Of a stretch of DNA of 7,915 nucleotides, positions 1-5,669 are shown in pieces; position 1 is the first letter of the stretch, and the number at the start of each line of letters is the position of its first letter. The position numbers were made by a program, and so were the translations under genes. The stretch comes from CBDDRG01 sp051306415 (GTDB lineage Bacteria > Pseudomonadota > Gammaproteobacteria > Pseudomonadales > Porticoccaceae), in the NCBI GenBank assembly GCA_051306415.1, contig JBPPNE010000285.1:1-7915 (forward strand). The letters are read 5' to 3'. The notes below the pieces were generated by a model. The model worked only from the letters and a program-made list of their open reading frames with translations, searched no databases and was not told the origin of the DNA.

Positions 1-925
1 GCACCGGCTCGGCCATCGCATAGATCGGGAACACGAATCCCGAAAACAGCATCGACGGCATCATGGTCACCACCAGCGCCAGCAGCACGGCGAGGAGCTG
101 GCTGGTGGTGATGGTCGAGATCAACAGACCGATGCCGACATTACAGAACACGTAGACGATGCCCGCGACCACCAGGTAGCCGATATTGCCGTTGAAGGGC
201 ACGCCGAACCAGTAGTAGCCCACAGCGACGATAGAGGCCAGTTGTAGGCTCGAAATCACGCCGTAGGGCACCAGCTTGCCGAGCAGGAACTCGGGCGTGG
301 TCAGCGGCGAGGCGTAGATCTGCTGAATCGCGCCGTTCTCTTTTTCGCGCACGATGGCCAGCGTCGTCAGCAGCGGCGGAAATGCCGCGATGATGACCGC
401 GTAGAGGCCCGACACCACGTAGATCATGCTGCGCAGACTGGGGTTGTACCAGATCCGGGTTTGGATATTGATCAGCCGGTGGTCGCGCTCCTGAAAGCGG
501 GAGACGATGGACATGCCGTAATTCAACGCCACCAGCGCCGTCGCCGAATAGGTGCCGTCGATCAGCAACTGCACCTCGGGGGCGTCCTTGCGGCCGAACT
601 CCGCATAGAAGCCCGGTGGAATCACCAGCGCCAGCTTGACCTCGTTGACCTGCATGGCATCGCGAATTTCCAGTTCCGAGTTGAATCGGCGCACCAGCTT
701 GAAGTACTTGCTCTCGGCAAAGGCGTCGATCAGGTTCGCGCTCGCCGGCGTCTGATCCTGGTCGAGCACGCCGAGCTGGACGTTCTCCACCTCCAGCGAA
801 ATCGCGTAGCCGAACATCATCAGCATCATGATCGGGAACAGAAACGCGGTGGACAGGGTCACCCGGTCGCGCACGATCTCGCGGGTTTCCTTGCGCATGA
901 CGGCGAACAGTCGGTGCAGCTTCAT
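1..925 (-). CDS. ABC-2 type transporter permease, YbhS-like (C-terminus outside the window)
   Basis: Inner-membrane permease of an ABC exporter, paired with the tandem ATPase encoded just upstream. The first 308 codons are present. The protein starts MKLHRLFAVMRKETREIVRD, the cytoplasmic lead-in typical of ABC-2 permeases. A first membrane helix follows at about residues 22-44, then a long extracytoplasmic domain to about residue 165, then a run of hydrophobic helices. The family hallmark lies at residues 193-221 (REKENGAIQQIYASPLTTPE followed by FLLGKLVPY). E. coli YbhS is about 377 residues, so roughly 65-70 residues should lie beyond the left edge. The ATG follows the ATPase stop by 18 bp and has a GGGAG ribosome-binding site inside that gap, which fixes the start and supports one operon. 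Family assignment is firm; the exported substrate cannot be told from sequence. Confidence 0.9.
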   Translation of the reverse strand, partial: MKLHRLFAVMRKETREIVRDRVTLSTAFLFPIMMLMMFGYAISLEVENVQLGVLDQDQTPASANLIDAFAESKYFKLVRRFNSELEIRDAMQVNEVKLALVIPPGFYAEFGRKDAPEVQLLIDGTYSATALVALNYGMSIVSRFQERDHRLINIQTRIWYNPSLRSMIYVVSGLYAVIIAAFPPLLTTLAIVREKENGAIQQIYASPLTTPEFLLGKLVPYGVISSLQLASIVAVGYYWFGVPFNGNIGYLVVAGIVYVFCNVGIGLLISTITTSQLLAVLLALVVTMMPSMLFSGFVFPIYAMAEPV

Positions 926-943
926 CTGGATCGCACTCCCGCG

Positions 944-2770
944 CTATTGCCGGTCGCCCAGCGCCTGTTCGAGGCGCTGGTCTTCCAGCTTGATGTAGGC
1001 GAGGAACATGTCCTCGATGGTGTCGGCGTGGATGTCCGCCGGCAGGTCGCGGATCAAGTCGTCTGCCGAGCCGATGCCGATCAGCCGCCCCTGGTGCATC
1101 AGCCCGAGCCGGTGGCAGTAATTCGCCTCTTCCATGTAGTGCGTGGTGACAAAGATGGTGGTGCCGACTTCCGCCAGCGTTTGAATCAACTGCCAGAACT
1201 TGTAGCGCGCGGCGGGACTGACACCGGAGGTGGGTTCGTCGAGAAACACCACCGCCGGTTCGTGCATGATCGCGCAGGCCAGCGCCAGCCGCTGGTTCAG
1301 TGCACCGGAGGTATCGGCAACCAGGTTGTTCCTGACCTCGCCGAGATCGGTCACGTGGGTGACCCACTCGATAGCCTTCTTGCGGTCGCTACCTTGAAGA
1401 CCGTAAATGCCGGCGAAGAAGTTCAGGTTCTCCGCCACTGTCAGGTCGGGGTAGAGCGAAAAACGCTGCGACATGTAGCCGATGTGATCGCGCAGCCGTC
1501 GCGGCTCGTCGCGGATGCTGACGCCGCCGATCCAGGCATCGCCTGCGGTCAATTTCTGCAGACCGCACAGGGTGCGAATGAACGTGGTCTTGCCGGCGCC
1601 ATTGGCGCCGAGAAAACCAAACACCTCGCCGGCGGGGATTTCCAGCGTGACCTGGTCGTTGGCGACGAAATCGCCAAAGCGGACGGTGAGGCCCTCGGTG
1701 CGAATCAAGCCGCCTTGCGGCAGCCGTTCGGGCAGTTTGATTTTCGGTGGCGGCTCGGCATAGGCGGAGCTTTTTTCACCGCCGCTGAGGAGGGTATAGG
1801 CGTCGTCCAGTGTCGGCTCAACGGTGTTGATAACCCCGTCGTGCAGCGCCAATGCGGCGGCGAGTCCGGGTTCTATGTGGTTCTGGGAGTGCATCTGGAA
1901 GTGCACGCGGTCGGCAAGATGGCGGATGCCGAGCACATCGGGGTGGGCGGCCAGCAGATTGTGGGCGGCGCCGCGATCGCCGGTGCGCAGTTCGTAGACA
2001 TGGCCGGCGCAGCGACGGTGCAGCGTCTCGACATAGTCCACCGCGATGATCTCGCCCTCGTGCAAAAACGCGAGGCGGTCGCAATGCTCGGCCTCGTCCA
2101 TGTACGGTGTGCTCACCACCACGGTGACGCCGCCCTCGCGAAAAGAGTGGAGCATGTCCCACAGTTCTTTGCGCGACGCCGGGTCGACGCCGAGGCTGAG
2201 CTCGTCCAGCAGCAGCAGTCGCGGCTCATGGACCAGGTTGGTACACAGCGACAGTTTTTTGCGCATGCCGCCGGAGAGCTTTCCTGCGGGGCGGTTGAGG
2301 AAGCGGAGCAGCCCCGCCATTTTCAGCAGCCGCTCTTGGCGGGGTTCGAACACCTCTTTGGGGATGCCGCGGATCTCGGCGGAAAACAGCATGTTTTCGG
2401 CGATGCTGAGTTTGTCGTACAGCGTGAAGCCCTGGAACATGTAGCCGACATGGGAGTTGATCCAGTAGGCATCCTTGACGGTGTCGTGGCCCATCACCGT
2501 GCAGCGGCCCTCGGTGGGATCGAGGATCGCCGCCATCAGCTGCATCAGCGTGGTTTTGCCCGCGCCATCGGGCCCCAGCAGGCCGAAGATCTCGCTTTTG
2601 TGAATCCTCAGATTGACGTTGCGCAGCGCCATCTTGTTTTTAAAAGCGCGGCTAAGGTTTTCGGCTTGGATAATGACTTCTCCCCTGGGCTCATTGGCCT
2701 CGGGTGTGGGCGCGCCCGCCAGCGACGGCGCCGCGAAGCTGGGTTCGATAGGCGAGCTCAAGGGACACAT
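944..2770 (-). CDS. Tandem ABC transporter ATPase with two nucleotide-binding domains, YbhF-like
   Basis: Cytoplasmic ATPase of 608 residues, close to E. coli YbhF (about 578), that should power the permease(s) encoded downstream. NBD1: Walker A GPDGAGKT (66-73), Q-loop Q113, signature LSGGM (165-169), Walker B LLLLDE (185-190), D-loop D196, but P222 where the H-loop histidine should be. NBD2: Walker A GANGAGKT (388-395), Q435, irregular signature SGALNQ (488-493), Walker B with D511/E512, serine 518 in the D-loop, and H544. A linker of about 100 residues separates the domains. The ATG at 2770 is the first usable start after the adaptor gene stop (73-bp gap); its ribosome-binding site is poor, and it adds about 30 low-complexity residues before the usual family start. 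An AGGGGA stretch lies upstream of an ATT at 2674, so a shorter product is possible. The open frame runs up to 2905, but that part overlaps the adaptor gene. Confidence 0.93.
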   Translation of the reverse strand: MCPLSSPIEPSFAAPSLAGAPTPEANEPRGEVIIQAENLSRAFKNKMALRNVNLRIHKSEIFGLLGPDGAGKTTLMQLMAAILDPTEGRCTVMGHDTVKDAYWINSHVGYMFQGFTLYDKLSIAENMLFSAEIRGIPKEVFEPRQERLLKMAGLLRFLNRPAGKLSGGMRKKLSLCTNLVHEPRLLLLDELSLGVDPASRKELWDMLHSFREGGVTVVVSTPYMDEAEHCDRLAFLHEGEIIAVDYVETLHRRCAGHVYELRTGDRGAAHNLLAAHPDVLGIRHLADRVHFQMHSQNHIEPGLAAALALHDGVINTVEPTLDDAYTLLSGGEKSSAYAEPPPKIKLPERLPQGGLIRTEGLTVRFGDFVANDQVTLEIPAGEVFGFLGANGAGKTTFIRTLCGLQKLTAGDAWIGGVSIRDEPRRLRDHIGYMSQRFSLYPDLTVAENLNFFAGIYGLQGSDRKKAIEWVTHVTDLGEVRNNLVADTSGALNQRLALACAIMHEPAVVFLDEPTSGVSPAARYKFWQLIQTLAEVGTTIFVTTHYMEEANYCHRLGLMHQGRLIGIGSADDLIRDLPADIHADTIEDMFLAYIKLEDQRLEQALGDRQ

Positions 2771-2828
2771 CGCGAAGGAACTTGCCCGGACCGCAGGCCG
2801 GGGCAGTCCCGTTGGCCACTGGCAGCGC

Positions 2829-2859
2829 TCACCGCGGCACCACTCACCGCGGTACCACC
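2829..2859. repeat. Imperfect 15-bp tandem duplication across the adaptor gene stop codon
   Basis: CACCGCGGCACCACT (2830-2844) is followed directly by CACCGCGGTACCACC (2845-2859), 13 of 15 positions identical. On the coding (minus) strand the unit reads GTGGTACCGCGGTGA, i.e. VVPR-stop, and then repeats in frame as GTGGTGCCGCGGTGA. The second TGA lies at 2829-2831. Replication slippage is the simplest explanation (inference). The first TGA ends the protein, so the second copy is untranslated unless the stop is read through. Confidence 0.85.
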
Positions 2860-3800
2860 AGGGCGACCGGCCATTCGCGGGCGTCGTCCCAGCGCAGCCA
2901 GGCATCGGCCGGCATCCCCGGCTTCAGAAAGCCCTCGGCGTTCTCGAGCGCGAGCACCACGCCAAAGACCATGCGCACACGCTCTTCCGGCATATTGATG
3001 TCCCGCGGCGTGAACTGCGCGCGCTGATCGACGCGCTTGACGCGGGCGTCGAAGTAGCGGTCGGGAAAGGCGTTCACCCTCACCTTGGCCGGCGCGTTCA
3101 GGCGGATTTTGCCGAGTACGGCTTCGGGAACATAGACTTTCAGCTCCAGATCGTCCATGTCGACGAGCACGGCGATCTGTCGCCCGGGTTCCGCGAACTC
3201 GCCGGGCTCGATGCCCTTGGTGAGGATGGTGGCGTGCATCGGCGAAAAGATCTTCGCCTTGTCGATCTGTATCTGCAGGTAGTCGAGCTTGCGCCGCACC
3301 TCGTCGGCGCGAGCGCCGGTCTCCGCGATCTGTGCGCGCAGCGAGCGCACCTGCCCGAGCGCGTCGCGCTGGGTGTTGGCGACCCGGTCGAGCTGCTGCT
3401 CGGTGACCACGCCCGCTTGGCGCAACGCCTGGTGGCGGTTCAGATCCCGCTCCGCGACGGCCAGGGTTTCCTGCCAGGTCTGCAGTTGCTCGCGGTAGCG
3501 GTTGCGTTCGTGTTCGAGAGCGACGATTTCCGCCGCCGCGGTAGCCCGGTTGGCGGCCTGATCGCGGGCATCCAGCGCGACCAGCAGGGCATCTTTTTCA
3601 ATCACCGTGCCTTCCACCAGGTTGGAGGACATCACCCGGCCGGACACCTCGGCGCTGATGCTGACCTCGGTGCCCTCGATATGGCCGTTGCCGTAGAGAA
3701 AGCCCGCCTCCAGCGTCGGCGGCAGCGTGTACAAATAAAAGCTGTAGGAGGCGGCGGCGATCAACAGCACTATCAGGGGCGTGACTATCCAGCTTTTCAT
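2844..3800 (-). CDS. HlyD-family periplasmic adaptor (membrane fusion) protein, YbhG-like
   Basis: Adaptor of 318 residues anchored in the inner membrane, expected to couple the ABC exporter to the periplasm or an outer-membrane channel. The N-terminus has a short basic/polar lead and one hydrophobic helix at about residues 5-24. A split lipoyl/barrel-sandwich domain follows: first half at about 40-78 (IEGTEVSISAEVSGRVMSSN), second half at about 182-220 (FSPMHATILTKGIEPGEF). A long helical hairpin rich in Gln, Arg and Glu lies between them (about 80-178). The C-terminal beta-barrel covers about 220-318. It is the first gene of the minus-strand cassette, ahead of the tandem ATPase. The ATG directly precedes the membrane anchor, though I see no strong ribosome-binding site. 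The stop codon lies in a 15-bp tandem duplication that gives a second in-frame VVPR-stop. It could also be called EmrA/YhiI-like; the YbhG assignment rests mainly on gene order. Confidence 0.92.
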   Translation of the reverse strand: MKSWIVTPLIVLLIAAASYSFYLYTLPPTLEAGFLYGNGHIEGTEVSISAEVSGRVMSSNLVEGTVIEKDALLVALDARDQAANRATAAAEIVALEHERNRYREQLQTWQETLAVAERDLNRHQALRQAGVVTEQQLDRVANTQRDALGQVRSLRAQIAETGARADEVRRKLDYLQIQIDKAKIFSPMHATILTKGIEPGEFAEPGRQIAVLVDMDDLELKVYVPEAVLGKIRLNAPAKVRVNAFPDRYFDARVKRVDQRAQFTPRDINMPEERVRMVFGVVLALENAEGFLKPGMPADAWLRWDDAREWPVALVVPR

Positions 3801-4048
3801 GCGCGCGATATCCAGTCTCTAGGGATGTTTGAGGTATTTTGGACTGTGTTACGGATGAGCAAATCGACCCGATGGTAACATTTGGCGACGCTAATATGCG
3901 AGTGGCCGGCGAGTCGTAATCCAGGTGGCGAGGAGATGGCCGACGCAGCTGTCATTTTCAGCCCGCCTGTTGTCATTCAAAGACGTTTTTCCCGGCAGTG
4001 TGCCGACTGGTTTCGCCGCCAGCGGTGGCGGACAGATGAGTGCCCGCG
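3801..4048. other. Non-coding region between the DUF938 gene and the adaptor gene
   Basis: No credible gene lies here. Both flanking genes are on the minus strand, so the region should end the yaaA-DUF938 transcript and start the export cassette. A stem of six base pairs, CCGCCA (4016-4021) with TGGCGG (4026-4031), sits just past the DUF938 stop. It lacks a T-run on the minus strand, so I do not call it a terminator. Small repeats are present: GCGAGT twice with an 11-bp period (3898-3903, 3909-3914), TGTCATT twice with a 21-bp period (3950-3956, 3971-3977), and inverted arms TGTTAC/GTAACA (3847-3852, 3875-3880). These could be regulator sites, but any of them could be chance. Confidence 0.6.
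3891..3919 (-). promoter_or_regulatory. Possible sigma-70-type promoter of the export cassette
   Basis: On the minus strand, TTACGA (3919-3914) lies 17 bp from TATTAG (3896-3891), which would start transcription near 3884, about 84 nt before the adaptor ATG. The match is modest (3 of 6 at -35, 4 of 6 at -10). The ACTCGC direct repeat falls mainly within the spacer, where a repressor often binds. A second, weaker candidate is TTGCTC, 17 bp, AAATAC, closer to the gene. Confidence 0.25.
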
Positions 4049-4645
4049 TCAACTCCGCCGCCACACCAGCAGGCGGTTGTTGGCCGGCATCGCATGGTCG
4101 TCGTGGAGTGCGAATCCGGCGCTTTCGGCTAGTTCGTTCACCGCCTCAAAATCGCGGATGCCCTGATGGGGCGCCTGCTGCTTCAGCCAGGCATCGAAGC
4201 GCGCGTTGCTGTCGGAGGTGAATCTGCCGCCGTAGTTGAAGGGGCCGTAAATCGCTAACACGCCGCCGGGCGCGAGAGTACGCCCGGCCCCGGTAAACAG
4301 GTTGACCACGCTCGTCCATGCCATGATGTGGCAGGTGTTGGCGGTAAACACGCCATCCGTGCGGTCGACCGGCCAGGATGGTTGATCGACATTGAGGTCG
4401 AGCGGCGGCAACAGATTGGCGGCCGGACACTCGGCGAGCCAGGCCTGGATGCCGGCGTGGTGAACGTGCAGATCACTGGTCTGCCAGCTCAGGTGCGGCA
4501 GGCGCGGCGCGCAGTACACCGCGTGCTGGCCGGTGCCGCTGCCGATTTCAAGAATCTTGCGGCAATCGGCAAAGACCCGCAGCAGCACATCGAGAATGGG
4601 TTGCCGATTGTTCTCGCAGGCCTGCGAAAAGGGTTTAACCGCCAT
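4049..4645 (-). CDS. DUF938 family SAM-dependent methyltransferase
   Basis: Class I methyltransferase-like protein of 198 residues, the usual length for DUF938, whose human relative is METTL26. The conserved N-terminal FSQACENNRQPILDVL is at 6-21. The SAM-binding glycine-rich motif ILEIGSGTGQHA is at 31-42, with an acidic residue after strand 2 at D58 (QTSD). The family-specific ANTCHIMAW is at 102-110, and YGPFNYGGRFTSDSNARFDA lies at 133-152. Substrate and biological role are not known to me for bacterial members. The ATG at 4645 overlaps the last 11 bp of yaaA, and an AGAGG ribosome-binding site sits inside the end of yaaA, so the two are probably transcribed together and may be translationally coupled. 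Whether it shares a pathway with YaaA is open. Confidence 0.92.
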   Translation of the reverse strand: MAVKPFSQACENNRQPILDVLLRVFADCRKILEIGSGTGQHAVYCAPRLPHLSWQTSDLHVHHAGIQAWLAECPAANLLPPLDLNVDQPSWPVDRTDGVFTANTCHIMAWTSVVNLFTGAGRTLAPGGVLAIYGPFNYGGRFTSDSNARFDAWLKQQAPHQGIRDFEAVNELAESAGFALHDDHAMPANNRLLVWRRS

Positions 4646-5426
4646 CTTGAAGCGCCTCTGGATTGCGCACGAAAACCCATTCCCGCGCCGACGAGCGCGT
4701 GGCGTCGTAGGCGTAGCCGCCGGCGCTGAATTGCTTTAGCGCCTGCGCGTCGCGGATGCGATGTTTGATGATATAGGCGCTCATCATGCCGCGCGCCCTC
4801 TTGGCGTAGAAACTGATGACCTTGTACTGGCCGTTCTTCCAGTCGTGGAAGACGGGGGTGATGACGTCCGCCTCCAGGCGCTGCCGTCGCACCGACCTGA
4901 AATATTCCTCCGAGGCCAGATTGATCAGCAGCGGCGATTTTTCACGGGCGAGTTCGGCATTCAATGCATCGGTGATGCGCTCGCCCCAGAATTCGTACAA
5001 GTCCTTGCCGCGGTCGGTGGCGAGGCGAGTGCCCATCTCCAGCCGATACGGCTGCATCAGATCGAGCGGGCGCAACAGCCCATAGAGGCCGGACAGAATG
5101 CGCAGGTGCTGCTGCGCCCACTGCAAATCCTTTGCGCTGAGGCTGTCCGCATCGAGCCCGCTGTAGACGTCGCCCCTGAAGGCGAGCAGCGCGGGCTTGG
5201 CGTTGGCCGGCGTGAACGGGCGCGACCAGTTCAGGAAGCGGCCAAAATTGAGGTCGGCGAGGGTGGCGCTGATCTTCATCAGTTCCGCCACCTGCGGCGG
5301 CGCCAGTTCGCGCAATCGCTGAACCAGAGTTTCCGCCTGATCGAGGAACATCGGCTGGCTCGGGCGGTCAATAGCGGTGGTTGGCGAGAGGTCGAGTGTC
5401 TTTGCGGGAGAAATCACCACCAGCAT
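4635..5426 (-). CDS. yaaA: YaaA family (UPF0246/DUF328) peroxide stress protein
   Basis: Cytoplasmic protein of 263 residues against about 258 in E. coli, where YaaA lowers free intracellular iron during peroxide stress and has been reported to bind DNA. Family landmarks are all present: ISPAKTL (5-11), FRGDVYSGL (83-91), QQHLRILSGLYGLLRPLDLM (105-124) continuing QPYRLEMG, GKDLYEFWG (140-148), INLASEEYF (168-176) and FYAKRARGMM (206-215). The start MLVVISPAKTL matches the family start. The frame stays open for 66 more codons upstream (to 5624), but that part crosses the promoter and inverted-repeat region and has no family similarity that I recognise, so I exclude it. The ribosome-binding site is weak (GGA about 7 nt upstream). 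It is followed by the overlapping DUF938 gene. I see no clear OxyR-type site, although the upstream region does contain an inverted repeat. Confidence 0.95.
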   Translation of the reverse strand: MLVVISPAKTLDLSPTTAIDRPSQPMFLDQAETLVQRLRELAPPQVAELMKISATLADLNFGRFLNWSRPFTPANAKPALLAFRGDVYSGLDADSLSAKDLQWAQQHLRILSGLYGLLRPLDLMQPYRLEMGTRLATDRGKDLYEFWGERITDALNAELAREKSPLLINLASEEYFRSVRRQRLEADVITPVFHDWKNGQYKVISFYAKRARGMMSAYIIKHRIRDAQALKQFSAGGYAYDATRSSAREWVFVRNPEALQDGG

Positions 5427-5533
5427 GGGGAATCCGTCGGTTTTGAGTCGCTCTGTTTGTTTAGAGGGGCTGGACGCTGCTTCGACCGCAACACGAATTT
5501 TGCGCATATCTCTGGTTGCGCGGGTAATGCCAC

Positions 5534-5561
5534 ATAATACGGCCATCGCTCGCACAAGCAA
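5534..5561 (-). promoter_or_regulatory. Probable sigma-70-type promoter for yaaA
   Basis: On the minus strand, TTGCTT (5561-5556) and TATTAT (5539-5534) are separated by 16 bp. The -10 box differs from consensus at one position. This predicts a start near 5527 and a leader of about 100 nt before the yaaA ATG. On the opposite strand CATAAT (5533-5538) also looks like a -10 box and could serve the divergent M48 gene, but no good -35 accompanies it. Confidence 0.45.
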
Positions 5562-5570
5562 CAAAAACGC

Positions 5571-5611
5571 TCCGGTGCAGTTGGCCGCAAGTAGCGACCA
5601 GCTGCACCGGA
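5571..5611. repeat. Long inverted repeat (strong hairpin) between yaaA and the M48 gene
   Basis: TCCGGTGCAG (5571-5580) pairs perfectly with CTGCACCGGA (5602-5611). After one T/G position (5581/5601, a wobble in RNA), TGG (5582-5584) pairs with CCA (5598-5600). This gives a 14-position stem around a 13-nt loop. Read on the minus strand, the stem is followed by GCGTTTTTG, as in an intrinsic terminator; on the plus strand it would lie in the 5' leader of the M48 gene. It could be a terminator of antisense transcription, a leader structure or a protein-binding palindrome; the sequence does not decide. Confidence 0.8.
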
Positions 5612-5639
5612 TACCACTTTTCACAACGGGATCGCCAAC

Positions 5640-5669
5640 ATGCCGCGCTACCTCATGCCGCGCTACCTC
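5640..5669. repeat. Perfect 15-bp tandem duplication at the start of the M48 gene
   Basis: ATGCCGCGCTACCTC (5640-5654) is repeated without change at 5655-5669, so the protein begins MPRYLMPRYL and has two possible ATG starts five codons apart. The upstream ATG has the better ribosome-binding context (GGGA about 9 nt before it). The second start would give a signal peptide of more typical length. Identity of both copies suggests a recent duplication (inference). Confidence 0.92.

Noticed and set aside
141..1367. Minus-strand frame of 408 codons overlapping the permease and ATPase genes
   Set aside because: It is an alternative frame of two real genes; its product is an Arg/Gly/Pro/Ala-rich shadow without family motifs.
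461..2998. Plus-strand open frame of 845 codons opposite the ABC genes
   Set aside because: It is antisense to two confidently identified ABC genes, its product is rich in His, Gln, Val and Arg with no domain I recognise, and long antisense frames are common in GC-rich DNA.
2613..3878. Plus-strand frame of 421 codons opposite the HlyD-type gene
   Set aside because: It is antisense to the adaptor gene, lacks recognisable motifs and has shadow-like composition.
3993..4005. CGGCA-GTG-TGCCG hairpin as a terminator
   Set aside because: The stem is short, and in the needed orientation an A-run, not a T-run, follows it.
4016..4031. Hairpin after the DUF938 stop as an intrinsic terminator
   Set aside because: The stem has only six pairs and no T-run follows it on the minus strand.
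3882..4221. Two short plus-strand frames in the gap before the DUF938 gene
   Set aside because: They overlap the end of the methyltransferase gene on the other strand, and their Arg/Ser/Pro-rich products match nothing I know.
5427..5624. Extension of yaaA to an upstream start
   Set aside because: The family begins at MLVVISPAKTL; the extension crosses a good promoter candidate and the inverted repeat.
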